The position numbers and the translations under genes are program-made. Source: Deltaproteobacteria bacterium (GTDB lineage: Bacteria > Desulfobacterota > Syntrophia > Syntrophales > UBA8958). Taken from it: a stretch of DNA of 47,818 bases. The notes under the pieces were generated by a model. That model did not search any database, had not been told where the DNA came from, and saw only the letters and a program-made list of their open reading frames with translations. Shown here piece by piece: positions 1 to 8,283 of the stretch. Position 1 is the first letter of the stretch. The number at the start of each line of letters is the position of its first letter. Where the stretch lies: NCBI GenBank assembly GCA_026388335.1, contig JAPLJZ010000206.1, forward strand, positions 1-47,818, written 5' to 3'.

Positions 1-126
1 TGCGATAACTTGTTCTCGGGAGCCATCACGTCCGATCTTGAACGGATTTCCGAATAACGATGGACGCATGATTGAAACGCCACGGGTTCCATCTTTCCGA
101 TTTACAACAAGAGCTAAATTCTTCAT
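1..126 (-). CDS. DUF4326 domain protein, 5' part only
   Basis: The first 42 codons of a minus-strand gene that leaves the window at base 1. The ATG at 126-124 follows a strong AGGAGG-type ribosome site. The visible protein has the core RPSLFGNPFKIGRDGSRE (about residues 21-38), which is the signature of DUF4326, a small family of unknown function common in phages and bacterial islands. The real length and neighbours cannot be seen. The family call rests on this motif alone; no function is proposed. Confidence 0.7.
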   Translation of the reverse strand, partial: MKNLALVVNRKDGTRGVSIMRPSLFGNPFKIGRDGSREQVIA

Positions 127-1013
127 GATCTTTCCTCCTCTGTCTGAATTTTGCGCCCGTCATCGAATCGCCGATCAAAAGTCAAGGAAAATACCTTTTC
201 GTTCGAGATCGAAGAAATAATTAAGGTGAGCCGAAATCTTGATAAAGGCCGCTACCTTTAAAAGGCTTTTGACGCGGCCCTCATAATTCTTTTAAATTTC
301 GGCTCGGCTTAATTATTTTTTGATCATGAAAAGGAAGATTTTACTTTACTTTTGAGTCTTTCGGCGATGTGATAGAAAGGCGTCTAATTCAGAGAGAGAG
401 AGATAGTTTTCCGCAAGTTCTTTTCCCGTAGCGGAGCTAAAGAAGGCAACGGATATATCCCATATTTCAATGCTTGCGACTCGTATGAAGCGATGCCTCG
501 TAACTTAGAAAGAGCCGCCCGACTCTCGCCGCCAGCAGGACAGGTTCATCGTCCTGATCTGCGCGGCATAAAGTCGGGGTAGTCCATGACAGGCCCCATC
601 GTCATGGACCGTGCTCATTCAAGTTGCGGCAAGCGAATAATCCATGCTGTAATAATGTATTCTTCATTACGTAGGTTCATTAGCGCCGCGGTGATTTTGG
701 CGGCGCTATAGGTTTCCAGAGGGCAAAAGCGGGACATGCTTTTGTTTTTGCTTCTGTGTTATCGCGGAGCCGCTACGAAGGCGGGGCTATTGCGATGCTT
801 GCGGTGAGGGTCCAAGTGTGAAAGAAATTGCAATAGGCATGCCTGAGTAATTGTCTTCCGGTAATGTCTCAAAGCGAACATATCCCACGATCTTTCTTGT
901 CATATCAATGCCAAGGGACTGAAGGGCACATTCTTCATCGTGCGCTGTGGGTCCCCTGGCTTTGATATGACAAGCGTGCTTGGGACAATCTGACATCATC
1001 AGGAAAAGATCGA
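127..1013. other. Non-coding stretch with compound hairpin
   Basis: No convincing gene was found on either strand over about 890 bases. It holds the compound hairpin at 216-317 (listed separately) and a GA-rich run near 391-404. A few short open frames exist, but none has both a ribosome site and recognisable sequence. Confidence 0.5.
216..317. repeat. Compound inverted repeat (22-bp arms plus inner stem)
   Basis: The outer arms 216-237 and 296-317 are reverse complements with two mismatches (AATAATTAAG...GAGCCGAAAT against ATTTCGGCTC...CTTAATTATT). Inside lies a second perfect stem, GGCCGC at 247-252 and GCGGCC at 274-279. The right arm runs into a T-rich tract, so transcription from the left could end here. 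The two-part architecture and long outer arms also fit a small non-autonomous mobile element. It does not carry integron attC core sites. The structure is directly visible; its role is inference. Confidence 0.6.
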
Positions 1014-1352
1014 ACAATCCCGGTGAAGCGCAGCCTCCGACGAAGGAGGTGGCGGAGCGGGGAGACAGATCAGCCACGGGGAAACAATTCAGGGGCGGGC
1101 AAACAGTCCCGGTGAAGCGGAGCCTCCGACGAAGGAGGTGGCGAAGCGGGGAGACAGGTCAACCACGGGGAAACAGTAACGGAGCTGGCAAACAGTCCCG
1201 ATGAGCGTAGCCTCCGACGAAGGAGGTGGCGAAGCGGGGAGACAGATCAACCACGGGGAAACAGTAACGGAGCTGGCAAACAGTCCCGATGAGCGTAGCC
1301 TCCGACGAAGGAGGTGGCGGAGCGGGGAGACAGATCAACCACGGGGAAACAG
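1014..1352. repeat. Tandem array of four 88-89 bp repeats
   Basis: The sequence GCCTCCGACGAAGGAGGTGG recurs at 1033, 1122, 1210 and 1298, giving periods of 89, 88 and 88 bases. The units are nearly identical over their full length and the last is shortened. Each contains CCTCC-GACGAA-GGAGG, a small hairpin that includes a Shine-Dalgarno-like GGAGG. Copies 2-4 are closest to each other, which suggests recent slippage or unequal crossing-over. No spacer diversity is present, so this is not a CRISPR array. Confidence 0.85.
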
Positions 1353-2032
1353 TTCCGGGTAACAGATAAACAATCTTTGCAAGTGCTGTGACAGGCGGCG
1401 CTGCGAAACATGATTATTCCGGTGCGGACTTCCATTTGCGACTTATCCTGGCGCTGCACTTGCTTCCGCTTAGTGTGGATCAAGGTTCAATGATCGCTAA
1501 CCACGGATGGTCACGAAGTAAGGAGTGGGCAATTCGGCATGGATTCACCTTTCGGGAGTGGGCAATTCGGCACAGCGCTTCCTATCGCAGTTCCGCCCTT
1601 TCAGGTTCCATAAAGTTGGGGAATTCATGACAATCCACGTCATTTCCTCTAACAAAACGCCATATCCGTAACTGGGCATTTATTGTCATAATCGGTAAAA
1701 AGCCGTGTTTTCCTCGATTATCGGTGTTTTTCACCTGTTTTCGGCGTTATTCCAAAAGTTCAACCCCCCATAGGGATCTATCCCTATAATCCCTTTCTTT
1801 ATTCCCCCCTTAACCTTTTTGACCAGCCCCCCCGCGCCCTCTCCTCATTGATCAGTGTTTTCCTTAACTGTGCATTGATCCACGAGGCGATAGCGGTGCA
1901 CTGCTGCCTTGCACAACGGCGTTGGAGTATATGGACTGACATGACCAGACGTCACCGGCGATTCGATGACATAGTAGGCATTGTAGATTTCTTTTGGTAC
2001 TCATTATAATCCGTAGTGTGATTGCCTAAGAT
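1353..2032. other. Non-coding stretch, no gene seen
   Basis: About 680 bases without a supported gene. An 18-base direct repeat (GGAGTGGGCAATTCGGCA) occurs twice, near 1521 and 1556. A short palindrome, TAGGGATctATCCCTA, lies near 1772. The interval is low in coding signal on both strands and probably marks a decayed boundary. Confidence 0.45.
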
Positions 2033-2497
2033 TTATAAGGCTCCTTTCTTTGTCGTCTGTTTCCGCAACGTCACGAGATCACCATCCAATCCATGGCAGA
2101 GAATTTCGAGTCTGGATGATTCAGCCACAAGGATTTCGGCGAGTATCGGCTTGAGTCGGAAGGGGAAAAGGCTGGGACCATTAAGCAGATCTTTCAGCGG
2201 AGCCGATCCGTTGGCGCGGGCATAGAGGGATGCTTTAACCAGCCATGCAATCAATCTTGAATCATCAATGACCTGCATTGTCCCTGTACTGTGAATTCCT
2301 TTTTTACCAGATTCCTGCAGCACTCCCCAGTCCAGATAGGAACGGAGGACGTAACGTGTTCGACGGGATACTGTCTCTCGTTCTTCATATTGTTCCCGTA
2401 AACGGCGTGGAACCTGTGTGGCAACTACGGCACCTTGCAGCTCTAAAAGGCGACCGGCCTAAGTGGCAACACTTAACCAGAACGTGTAAACTGCCAT
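2033..2497 (-). pseudogene. Winged-helix-like protein interrupted by one TAG
   Basis: From ATG at 2497-2495 the minus frame stays open to a stop at 2033, apart from one TAG at 2461-2459 after 12 codons. Downstream of it the reading is protein-like: residues about 15-60 look like a winged helix (ELQGAVVATQVPRRLREQYE, then TRYVLRSYLDWGVL), followed by a hydrophobic C-terminal half with SRLIAWLVKASLYA and LFPFRLKPILAEILV. No good start lies after the TAG except a GTG at 2323 that would discard the winged helix. I read it as a recently inactivated gene of an uncharacterised family; a sequencing error or suppressed stop is possible. Confidence 0.55.
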
Positions 2498-2611
2498 AAC
2501 CATCCCCCAATGAACAGCAATGTCTTGTAGGAAAACGGGGAGGGAACGAAAATTGAGGAGCCCCCTCTCGCTGCGAGGAGGCCCCTCGTTGGTTAAAAAG
2601 GAAGTAAGAAT

Positions 2612-3862
2612 TTATATCATTTCCAGCACCGTGGCGATGGATACGCCGCCACCGCCGCAGAGGGTGGCCATACCGATGGTCTTGCCCCGTTTCTTCATGG
2701 CGTGGAGGAGGCTGACCATGATCCGGCAGCCGGTCGAGCCAACGGGATGTCCCAGGCCGCATCCCGACCCGTTGACGTTCGTGATCTCCCGGTTCAAGCC
2801 TATCTCCCGCTCGCAACCCAGATACTGGGCGGCGAAGGCCTCGTTCAGTTCCACGAGCTCGAAATCGCTGATCTTGTAACCTGTCTTCTTCAGAAGGTTG
2901 GCCACCGCCGGCACCGGGCTCAGGCCCATCACCGAGGGATGGTTGCCGCCGTAACCCACCGCCTTGATCCGTGCGATCGGCTTCAGTCCCAGCTCCTTCG
3001 CCTTCTCCGCTGTCATGAGGATCATGGCCGAGGCCCCGTCGTTCACTCCGGAGGCGTTCCCCGCCGTTACCTTGCCGATTTTGGGCATAAAGGCTGCCGG
3101 CAGCTTCGCCAGTTCCTCCATCGTCAATCCCGGACGGAAATGCTCGTCCTTGTCGAAGATCTTCGGCGGCTTCCCCTTCTTCTGGGGCAGCTCGATGGGA
3201 ACGATCTCCTCCTTGAAGTCTCCCTCCACCGTTGCCCGCTCCGCGTTGTTGTGGCTTCTCAGGGCCACCGCATCAATCTCTTCCCGCGTCAGGCCATGCT
3301 TGTAGGCGATGAGCTCCGCCGTGATCCCCATGATGTAGGGTTTGCCGCGGAAACGCTCCACGATTTCTCCCTCTTTGATGGGGCCCAGCTCCAGGCCGGG
3401 AATGATATGTGACCCCGCATGGAGGGCGTGAACGATATCATCCACAAATACCTGATCCTGGAAGCGGCAGCCCCAGCGCGCCGTCGGGACGGAATAGGGA
3501 ATCCCCGACATGTGCTCCATTCCACCGGCCAGGACTACATCCACCAGCCCCGCCTGGATCATCGCCATCCCGGAAACAACCGCTTCCATCCCGGAGATGC
3601 AGACCCGGTTCACCGTTACTGCCGGCACTTCCTCGGGAATCCCCGCCAGGAGAGCCGAAATTCGGGTCGTGTTCAGTGAATCCACGGGCTCCCGGCAGCA
3701 GCCGAAACGCACATCCCCGATGATCTCCGGATCGATCCCCGCCCGGCTCACCGCCTCTTTCATTACCACGCTGCCCAACTTCGACAGGTTTAAATCCTTC
3801 AAAGTGCCGCCAAACGCCCCGATCGCCGTCCGGCAGGCTGATACGATAACTACATCTTTCAT
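2612..3862 (-). CDS. Acetyl-CoA C-acyltransferase (thiolase)
   Basis: A 416-residue protein of normal thiolase length. It catalyses thiolytic cleavage of 3-ketoacyl-CoA, or the reverse condensation, in the cytoplasm. All three catalytic elements are present: nucleophile Cys88 in VNRVCISG, His in GHPVG near residue 370, and the second Cys in LCGGGG near the C-terminus. The start is set at the ATG at 3862, nine bases after GGAGG; the frame is open farther upstream but only as a shadow of the next gene. It is the last gene of a three-gene minus-strand operon with the acyl-CoA and 3-hydroxyacyl-CoA dehydrogenases, 23 bases behind the former. Unlike the thiolase-fold proteins at 20-22 kb, this one looks fully active. 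Chain-length preference cannot be told. Confidence 0.93.
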   Translation of the reverse strand: MKDVVIVSACRTAIGAFGGTLKDLNLSKLGSVVMKEAVSRAGIDPEIIGDVRFGCCREPVDSLNTTRISALLAGIPEEVPAVTVNRVCISGMEAVVSGMAMIQAGLVDVVLAGGMEHMSGIPYSVPTARWGCRFQDQVFVDDIVHALHAGSHIIPGLELGPIKEGEIVERFRGKPYIMGITAELIAYKHGLTREEIDAVALRSHNNAERATVEGDFKEEIVPIELPQKKGKPPKIFDKDEHFRPGLTMEELAKLPAAFMPKIGKVTAGNASGVNDGASAMILMTAEKAKELGLKPIARIKAVGYGGNHPSVMGLSPVPAVANLLKKTGYKISDFELVELNEAFAAQYLGCEREIGLNREITNVNGSGCGLGHPVGSTGCRIMVSLLHAMKKRGKTIGMATLCGGGGVSIATVLEMI

Positions 3863-3885
3863 GATGAAACGAACCTCCATATAAC

Positions 3886-5034
3886 TTAACCGAATTTTGC
3901 CATCAGGTAACGGCCGACGGTCATGATTTCCGCTTCCTTGGTTCCCTCGTAGAGTTCGAGAATCTTGGCGTCGCGGTACCATTTCTGGACCGAATACTCG
4001 TCGATGTAGCCATAGCCGCCATGGAGTTCCACCGCGTTGTTGGCGCAGAAGACCGCCGTCTGGCCGCTGTAGAACTTCGCCATCGCCGCCAGGGTGTAAT
4101 CGGGCGTCCCGTTGTCCACGAGCCAGCCGGACTTGTAAACCAGCCCCCGCAGAGCCTCGATCATGATGGCCATCTCGGTTAGCTTTTTCTGGGTGAGCTG
4201 ATAATTCCCCAGGGCCGTCCCGAAGGCCGTCCGCTCCTTGCAATATTTCACTGAGGTCTCCAGACACGCTTCGGCCAGCCCCAGACCCTGGGCGGCGACC
4301 ATGATCCTTGTCGTGTCGAAGAAGTGCATGAGCTGATAGAAGCCCTTGCCTTCCTTGCCCACGAGGTTAGCCTGGGGAACCCGGACGTCTTCGAAGGCGA
4401 TCTCCGCCGTATCGGAGGCGCGGATGCCCATCTTCCCCTTGATCTTGTTCCGCGTCACGCCCTTGGCGTCGGCGGGGATGATGATCAGGCTGAAGCTGTT
4501 GTGTTTTTTCTCTTCGGGATTGGTGATGCACTGGGTGACCATGAAGTCGCAGACCGTCCCGTTGGTGATGAACATCTTGTTGCCGTTGATGGTGTAGTCG
4601 TTCCCGTTCTTGACGGCCCGGGTCTTGTAGCCGGCGACGTCGGTCCCGGCGTTGGGTTCGGTGAAGGCCCCGGCGCTGACCCATTCCCCGCGGCAGACCG
4701 GGGGCAGGTACTTCTGTTTGATCTCTTCCGAGCCGTACTGGAAGATCGATTCGCAGCCGAAACAGGCGGCGACGACGTTCAGGCCGATGCCCATGTCAAC
4801 CTTGGAAAGCTCTTCCGTGATGATCGCGTTGCCCAGGATGCCCGCGCCCGCGCCGCCGTACTCCTCGGGGATCCAGGCCGCCACCAGGCCATTATCCGCC
4901 GCTTTCTTGCGGATCTCGGGGGTGTATTTCTCGTGCTCGTCCGCTTCCTTGCTCAGGGGCGTAAACTCCGTCAGGGCAAACTTGTAGGCCATGTCCTTCA
5001 ACATCTTGAGTTCTTCGGTTAATTCAAAATCCAT
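3886..5034 (-). CDS. Acyl-CoA dehydrogenase (short-chain type)
   Basis: A 382-residue FAD enzyme that would introduce the 2,3-double bond into a saturated acyl-CoA and pass electrons to electron-transfer flavoprotein. The N-terminal helical, middle beta and C-terminal helical domains are in order. Motifs include SAGAFTEPNAGTDVAG (FAD and substrate binding) and the catalytic base Glu363 in LELYEGT, the position used by butyryl- and medium-chain enzymes. The ATG at 5034 is preferred because an in-frame ATG at 5049 lies inside the GGAGG ribosome site. No etf genes are in the window. The substrate could be butyryl-CoA or a related short or cyclic acyl-CoA. Confidence 0.93.
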   Translation of the reverse strand: MDFELTEELKMLKDMAYKFALTEFTPLSKEADEHEKYTPEIRKKAADNGLVAAWIPEEYGGAGAGILGNAIITEELSKVDMGIGLNVVAACFGCESIFQYGSEEIKQKYLPPVCRGEWVSAGAFTEPNAGTDVAGYKTRAVKNGNDYTINGNKMFITNGTVCDFMVTQCITNPEEKKHNSFSLIIIPADAKGVTRNKIKGKMGIRASDTAEIAFEDVRVPQANLVGKEGKGFYQLMHFFDTTRIMVAAQGLGLAEACLETSVKYCKERTAFGTALGNYQLTQKKLTEMAIMIEALRGLVYKSGWLVDNGTPDYTLAAMAKFYSGQTAVFCANNAVELHGGYGYIDEYSVQKWYRDAKILELYEGTKEAEIMTVGRYLMAKFG

Positions 5035-5066
5035 TCGTACTTCCTCCATATTAATATATGTTTATT

Positions 5067-5915
5067 CTAATAGTCGTAAACCCCTTTGCCCGTTTTCCGG
5101 CCGAAGCGCCCGGCCCGGACCAGCTTCCGGAGGAGCGGCGCCGGACGGTACTTGTCCCCCAGTTCCCGATGGAGCCCCTCGATGACGCGCAGCAGCGTCT
5201 CGTTGCCCACGAGGTCCGACAGGGCCAGCGGACCGATGGGGTGGTTGCAGCCCAGAACCATGGCCTTGTCGATGTCCGCCGCCTCAGCTATTCCTTCATC
5301 GAGGACGAAAAACGCCTCGTTCAGCATGGTGCAGAGGATACGGTTCACCGCGAAGGCCGGGGCTTCCTTCACCACGACCACTTCCTTGCCGATCTTCTTT
5401 CCCCAGGCCTTGGCGATCTCTACGGTTTCGTCCGATGTCTCATGGCCGCGGATGATCTCCAAGAGCTTCATCACCGGCACGGGATTGAAGAAATGGGTCC
5501 CGATGAACTTGGCGGGACGGTCGGTTATCGCCGCCATCTCCGTAATGCTCAACCCGGAGGTGTTGGTGAAAAACAGACAATCCTTGGAAACGATGCTCAT
5601 CAACTCCTTGTAAACCTGCTTCTTGACATCCATCACCTCGATGACCACTTCCACCACCACGTCGGCCCCCGCGGCGGCCTCCTTAAGATCCAGGGTCGGT
5701 TTGATCCGGCCCAGAACGACGTCCATGTCTTCCTTGGTACGCTTGCCCTTCTCCACTTCCCGGGAAAGATTCTTCGTGATCGTCTTCATCCCCCCGTCTA
5801 TGAACCGCTGCTCGATATCACGCATGGCCACCTCGTAGCCCGCCTGCGCGCATACCTGGGTAATCCCGTTCCCCATTAGGCCCGCTCCTAAAACACATAC
5901 CTTCTTGATTTCCAT
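5067..5915 (-). CDS. 3-hydroxybutyryl-CoA dehydrogenase-like
   Basis: A 282-residue NAD(P)-dependent 3-hydroxyacyl-CoA dehydrogenase. The Rossmann glycine motif GAGLMG is at 10-15. The catalytic His141 lies in GTHFFNPVP, with the partner Glu in LLEII just after. The C-terminal domain contains the expected [13 protein letters not shown]. Length and sequence fit the short Hbd family rather than a multifunctional FadB. The start at 5915 follows GGAGG; the longer frame beginning at 5951 is not supported. It is the first intact gene of the hbd-acd-thiolase operon. An enoyl-CoA hydratase is missing here; the only crotonase in the window is at 18.9-19.6 kb. Confidence 0.92.
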   Translation of the reverse strand: MEIKKVCVLGAGLMGNGITQVCAQAGYEVAMRDIEQRFIDGGMKTITKNLSREVEKGKRTKEDMDVVLGRIKPTLDLKEAAAGADVVVEVVIEVMDVKKQVYKELMSIVSKDCLFFTNTSGLSITEMAAITDRPAKFIGTHFFNPVPVMKLLEIIRGHETSDETVEIAKAWGKKIGKEVVVVKEAPAFAVNRILCTMLNEAFFVLDEGIAEAADIDKAMVLGCNHPIGPLALSDLVGNETLLRVIEGLHRELGDKYRPAPLLRKLVRAGRFGRKTGKGVYDY

Positions 5916-5958
5916 CTTAACTCTTCCTCCTTTGTGATTTTTGTATAGCACCCAGGAA

Positions 5959-6165
5959 TCATTGTTTGTTGAGCCAGTGCATCTTTTTGGTCTCCTCGAT
6001 CAGCTCATCCCGGAAGTCGGGATGGGCGAGCGTGGTGATGGCCACGACCCGTTCCGGAAGGGAAAGACCCTTTATATAGGCGACGCCGTTTTCTGTAACC
6101 AGATAGCCCACGTCCTGCCGTGGCACGGTGACGATCTCACCCGGCGGCATAAGCGTCAAGAACAA
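5959..6165 (-). pseudogene. Acetyl-CoA hydrolase/transferase, C-terminal fragment
   Basis: About 65 residues that match only the last part of the acetyl-CoA hydrolase/4-hydroxybutyrate CoA-transferase family: PPGEIVTVPR, then VGYLVTENGVA and [13 protein letters not shown]. The same block ends the full-length homologue at 10137-11474. Everything upstream, including the catalytic Glu region, is missing, and the PAS gene stops only 33 bases away. It is therefore a severed 3' end, probably left when the DNA now upstream was brought in. It was likely once the first gene of the beta-oxidation operon below it. Confidence 0.85.
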
Positions 6166-6198
6166 GGACAGGCATTAATCGTATTCCGGGTGCTTTTT

Positions 6199-6858
6199 TT
6201 AATGCTCCGGATACAAAATTGCAGCGCAATCAGGGCATATGCTGTGGGTTAATTCAGGCTCAGAATAACGCGTTATATACGATTTAATTTGATTCCGGTA
6301 ACCTTTATCATCCATGATCTTTCTGCAATTAGCACAAATGGGCAATAAACCGCGTAGCGTCTTTATACTGACAAGAGCATCGCGAATGTCCTGAATCAGT
6401 TTATCCCGCTCCATTTCCAAACGCTTTCGTTCGGTGATATCCCGGGAAACACCTCGTAATCCCACTGGTTTGCCTTCTGTATCCCTTGTAAGAGATGCCG
6501 ATATTTCATAAGTCCTTTTATCCCCGTCTTTGCTGATCCATTTCGCCTCTACTGCTTTAATCGGTTCCCCTGTTCTATAGAGTCCATTGTAGGCCTGAAA
6601 CAATTTCCTTTGAGTTGTTTCATCTTGATACTGCCTGCTATTTTTCCCGATCATTTCCTCTTTTCTATATCCGAGATGATTGAAGATCGCTTCATTAAGG
6701 AAGATATAATTACCGGAAAGGTCGATCTCGTAATAGACCTCCTGCATGTTATCGAGGATTGTTCGGTATCCCTCCTCACACTGACGAAATGCCTCCTCTG
6801 TCCGCTTACGTTCATTTTCCAATATTTCCAATTCGGCAATTTTCATGCGCAATTCCAT
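6199..6858 (-). CDS. PAS-domain protein with C-terminal Cys-rich tail
   Basis: A 219-residue cytoplasmic protein with an N-terminal coiled coil (about 1-30), one PAS/PAC domain (about 30-150, ending in GLRGVSRDITERKRLE) and a tail with CANCRK and CPDC that probably binds metal. This tail ends many PAS proteins of Desulfobacterota, but no kinase, cyclase or effector domain follows, so it is probably a stand-alone sensor or partner of another regulator. The ATG at 6858 overlaps the TGA of the upstream gene by one base (TGATG), so translation is coupled. Its signal and target are unknown. Confidence 0.8.
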   Translation of the reverse strand: MELRMKIAELEILENERKRTEEAFRQCEEGYRTILDNMQEVYYEIDLSGNYIFLNEAIFNHLGYRKEEMIGKNSRQYQDETTQRKLFQAYNGLYRTGEPIKAVEAKWISKDGDKRTYEISASLTRDTEGKPVGLRGVSRDITERKRLEMERDKLIQDIRDALVSIKTLRGLLPICANCRKIMDDKGYRNQIKSYITRYSEPELTHSICPDCAAILYPEH

Positions 6859-8273
6859 CAATTTATTTGCTCTTCCTGGATTTTAAGTATCTCATCCCAG
6901 ATTTCATCCACTTGATTTTGGGTATTTTGTGATAAGTCCTCATCATTAATTACAAAATCCGCGTAACCAAGCTTTTCTTCAATCGAAAGCTGGCCGCTTA
7001 ATCGGCGGGTGGCATCATCCCTGCTAATTCCTTCCCATTCCATGAACCTCTGAATCTGAACATCTTCAGGTGTATACAAGACTAAAATCTTGTGAAACAA
7101 ATATTGCAGGTTCAGTTCGATCATCAAAGGAGCGTTCACCAGGACTACTGCATGGGGGTTAATTGAGGTAATTGCATTAAGTCTGTTCTTAAACTCTGCA
7201 AATATTCTTGGCTGGGTAAAGCTTTCGAGCTTTTTGCGTTTTTCCATGTCCCGCGAGATGATGTTTGATAGATATTCCCGATTGATGGTCCTATCATCGT
7301 TGAGAATTTGCTCTCCGAAATAGGTGACCATATCTTTCCAGGCAGGTTTGTCCGCCTGCATTACGGATGCAGACAAAAGATCATAATTAATAAGCGATGC
7401 TCCTTTTTTTGTGAACATTTCCAGAACTGCAGCTGTTCCAGCGGCAATTCCACCGGTTACGCCCAGAAGAAAGCGATTATCCTTGCCCCGAATCGCCTCG
7501 ATTTGGCCGAGGCTGCCGTATGATCCTGGAAATGCCCGGGTAAGGTCCTGCTCTGCACCGGCAAAACTGATTGGATAGCGGATGCCTCTCCTGTAAAGCG
7601 CTTCCAGCCCTTTTAGGGCCTTTTCCATTTGACTGGCCGGTATGGCCATGACCAGGTCTTCATCTTGGGCATGACCGTAACGCCTCTCTCCATAGCAGGG
7701 TATAGTCATTGATGGTTTAGTCGTCAGGTAGCAGCGGGCGATGGCGTCCGAACAGGAGGACTCTCCCACGCAGTAAAAATTCATGACCTCGTAATTTTCG
7801 AATTGAAGGGCATTAATAAGAATCATCATCTGCGCTGGATTGGCGTAGATTAAGACTATGTCAGGCTCGAAAGGATTGTACACCAAAGGCGCCATTGCCA
7901 CGGCATTGTATTTCCCCAGAGGAAGGCGAGGGATTGCAGCCTCGTACCTTTTTGCATCAGCTTTTGTTTTTACCCACACAATGCTGCGGAATGTCCCATC
8001 CCGGTTTAAATCCGGGATCTCGGTGAGACCTAATATGGAAGGGCAGGTGGGGGAGACAAAATCGTCTCGGTCAGCACCGACCGTCCAGTCGAAATTCCTA
8101 ACCTGTGTAATCATCTGACAGAGTGTGACTTTTCCAGCGGGGCGGCGAATGAATGGAATGGAATCAAGGTCCCGTTCATTTTCCAGCATTTTAAAGGCAA
8201 CAGGGAAAGATTTGAGCCGTAAAAGCCGCTCCATACTCCGGACGATTTTCGTCCAACTCCGAGATTCATTCAC
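6858..8273 (-). CDS. DUF169 - dephospho-CoA kinase-like fusion
   Basis: About 471 residues in two parts. Residues 5-260 match DUF169 (AFKMLENERD, conserved Cys in KVTLCQM and SPTCPS, GESSCSDAIA). Residues from about 270 onward have the fold order of dephospho-CoA kinase CoaE (GVTGG, later APLMIELNLQ and DFVINDED). The CoaE P-loop is altered: GGIAAGTAAV replaces the usual GGIGSGKST, so the phosphate-binding Lys is Thr and the following Ser is Ala. ATP-dependent kinase activity is therefore doubtful. A GTG at 8273, six bases after AAGGTG, is the best start; a GTG at 8282 lies within that ribosome site. The context suggests a role around CoA thioesters, but this is inference. Confidence 0.75.
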   Translation of the reverse strand: MNESRSWTKIVRSMERLLRLKSFPVAFKMLENERDLDSIPFIRRPAGKVTLCQMITQVRNFDWTVGADRDDFVSPTCPSILGLTEIPDLNRDGTFRSIVWVKTKADAKRYEAAIPRLPLGKYNAVAMAPLVYNPFEPDIVLIYANPAQMMILINALQFENYEVMNFYCVGESSCSDAIARCYLTTKPSMTIPCYGERRYGHAQDEDLVMAIPASQMEKALKGLEALYRRGIRYPISFAGAEQDLTRAFPGSYGSLGQIEAIRGKDNRFLLGVTGGIAAGTAAVLEMFTKKGASLINYDLLSASVMQADKPAWKDMVTYFGEQILNDDRTINREYLSNIISRDMEKRKKLESFTQPRIFAEFKNRLNAITSINPHAVVLVNAPLMIELNLQYLFHKILVLYTPEDVQIQRFMEWEGISRDDATRRLSGQLSIEEKLGYADFVINDEDLSQNTQNQVDEIWDEILKIQEEQIN

Positions 8274-8283
8274 GTCTCTCACC

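Noticed and set aside
216-317. Integron attC site
   Set aside because: The arms lack the GTTRRRY/RYYYAAC core sites, and no integrase or cassette genes are present.
787-1077. 96-residue minus-strand ORF running into the tandem repeats
   Set aside because: Its N-terminal part is translated repeat sequence; the C-terminal part is not recognisable, so it is left as unsupported.
1014-1352. CRISPR array
   Set aside because: Units are 88-89 bases and nearly identical throughout, with no unique spacers and no cas genes nearby.
3863-4267. N-terminal extension of the thiolase frame, giving 551 residues
   Set aside because: The added part is low-complexity shadow text of the acyl-CoA dehydrogenase gene in another frame, and the ATG at 3862 has a strong ribosome site and matches the family N-terminus.
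2702-5879. Long plus-strand open frames opposite the beta-oxidation genes
   Set aside because: They are antisense shadows caused by high third-position GC in the real minus-strand genes; no ribosome sites or recognisable motifs.
6159-6861. TTG start of the PAS gene at 6861
   Set aside because: The adjoining ATG at 6858 overlaps the upstream stop in a typical coupled arrangement and is the better start.
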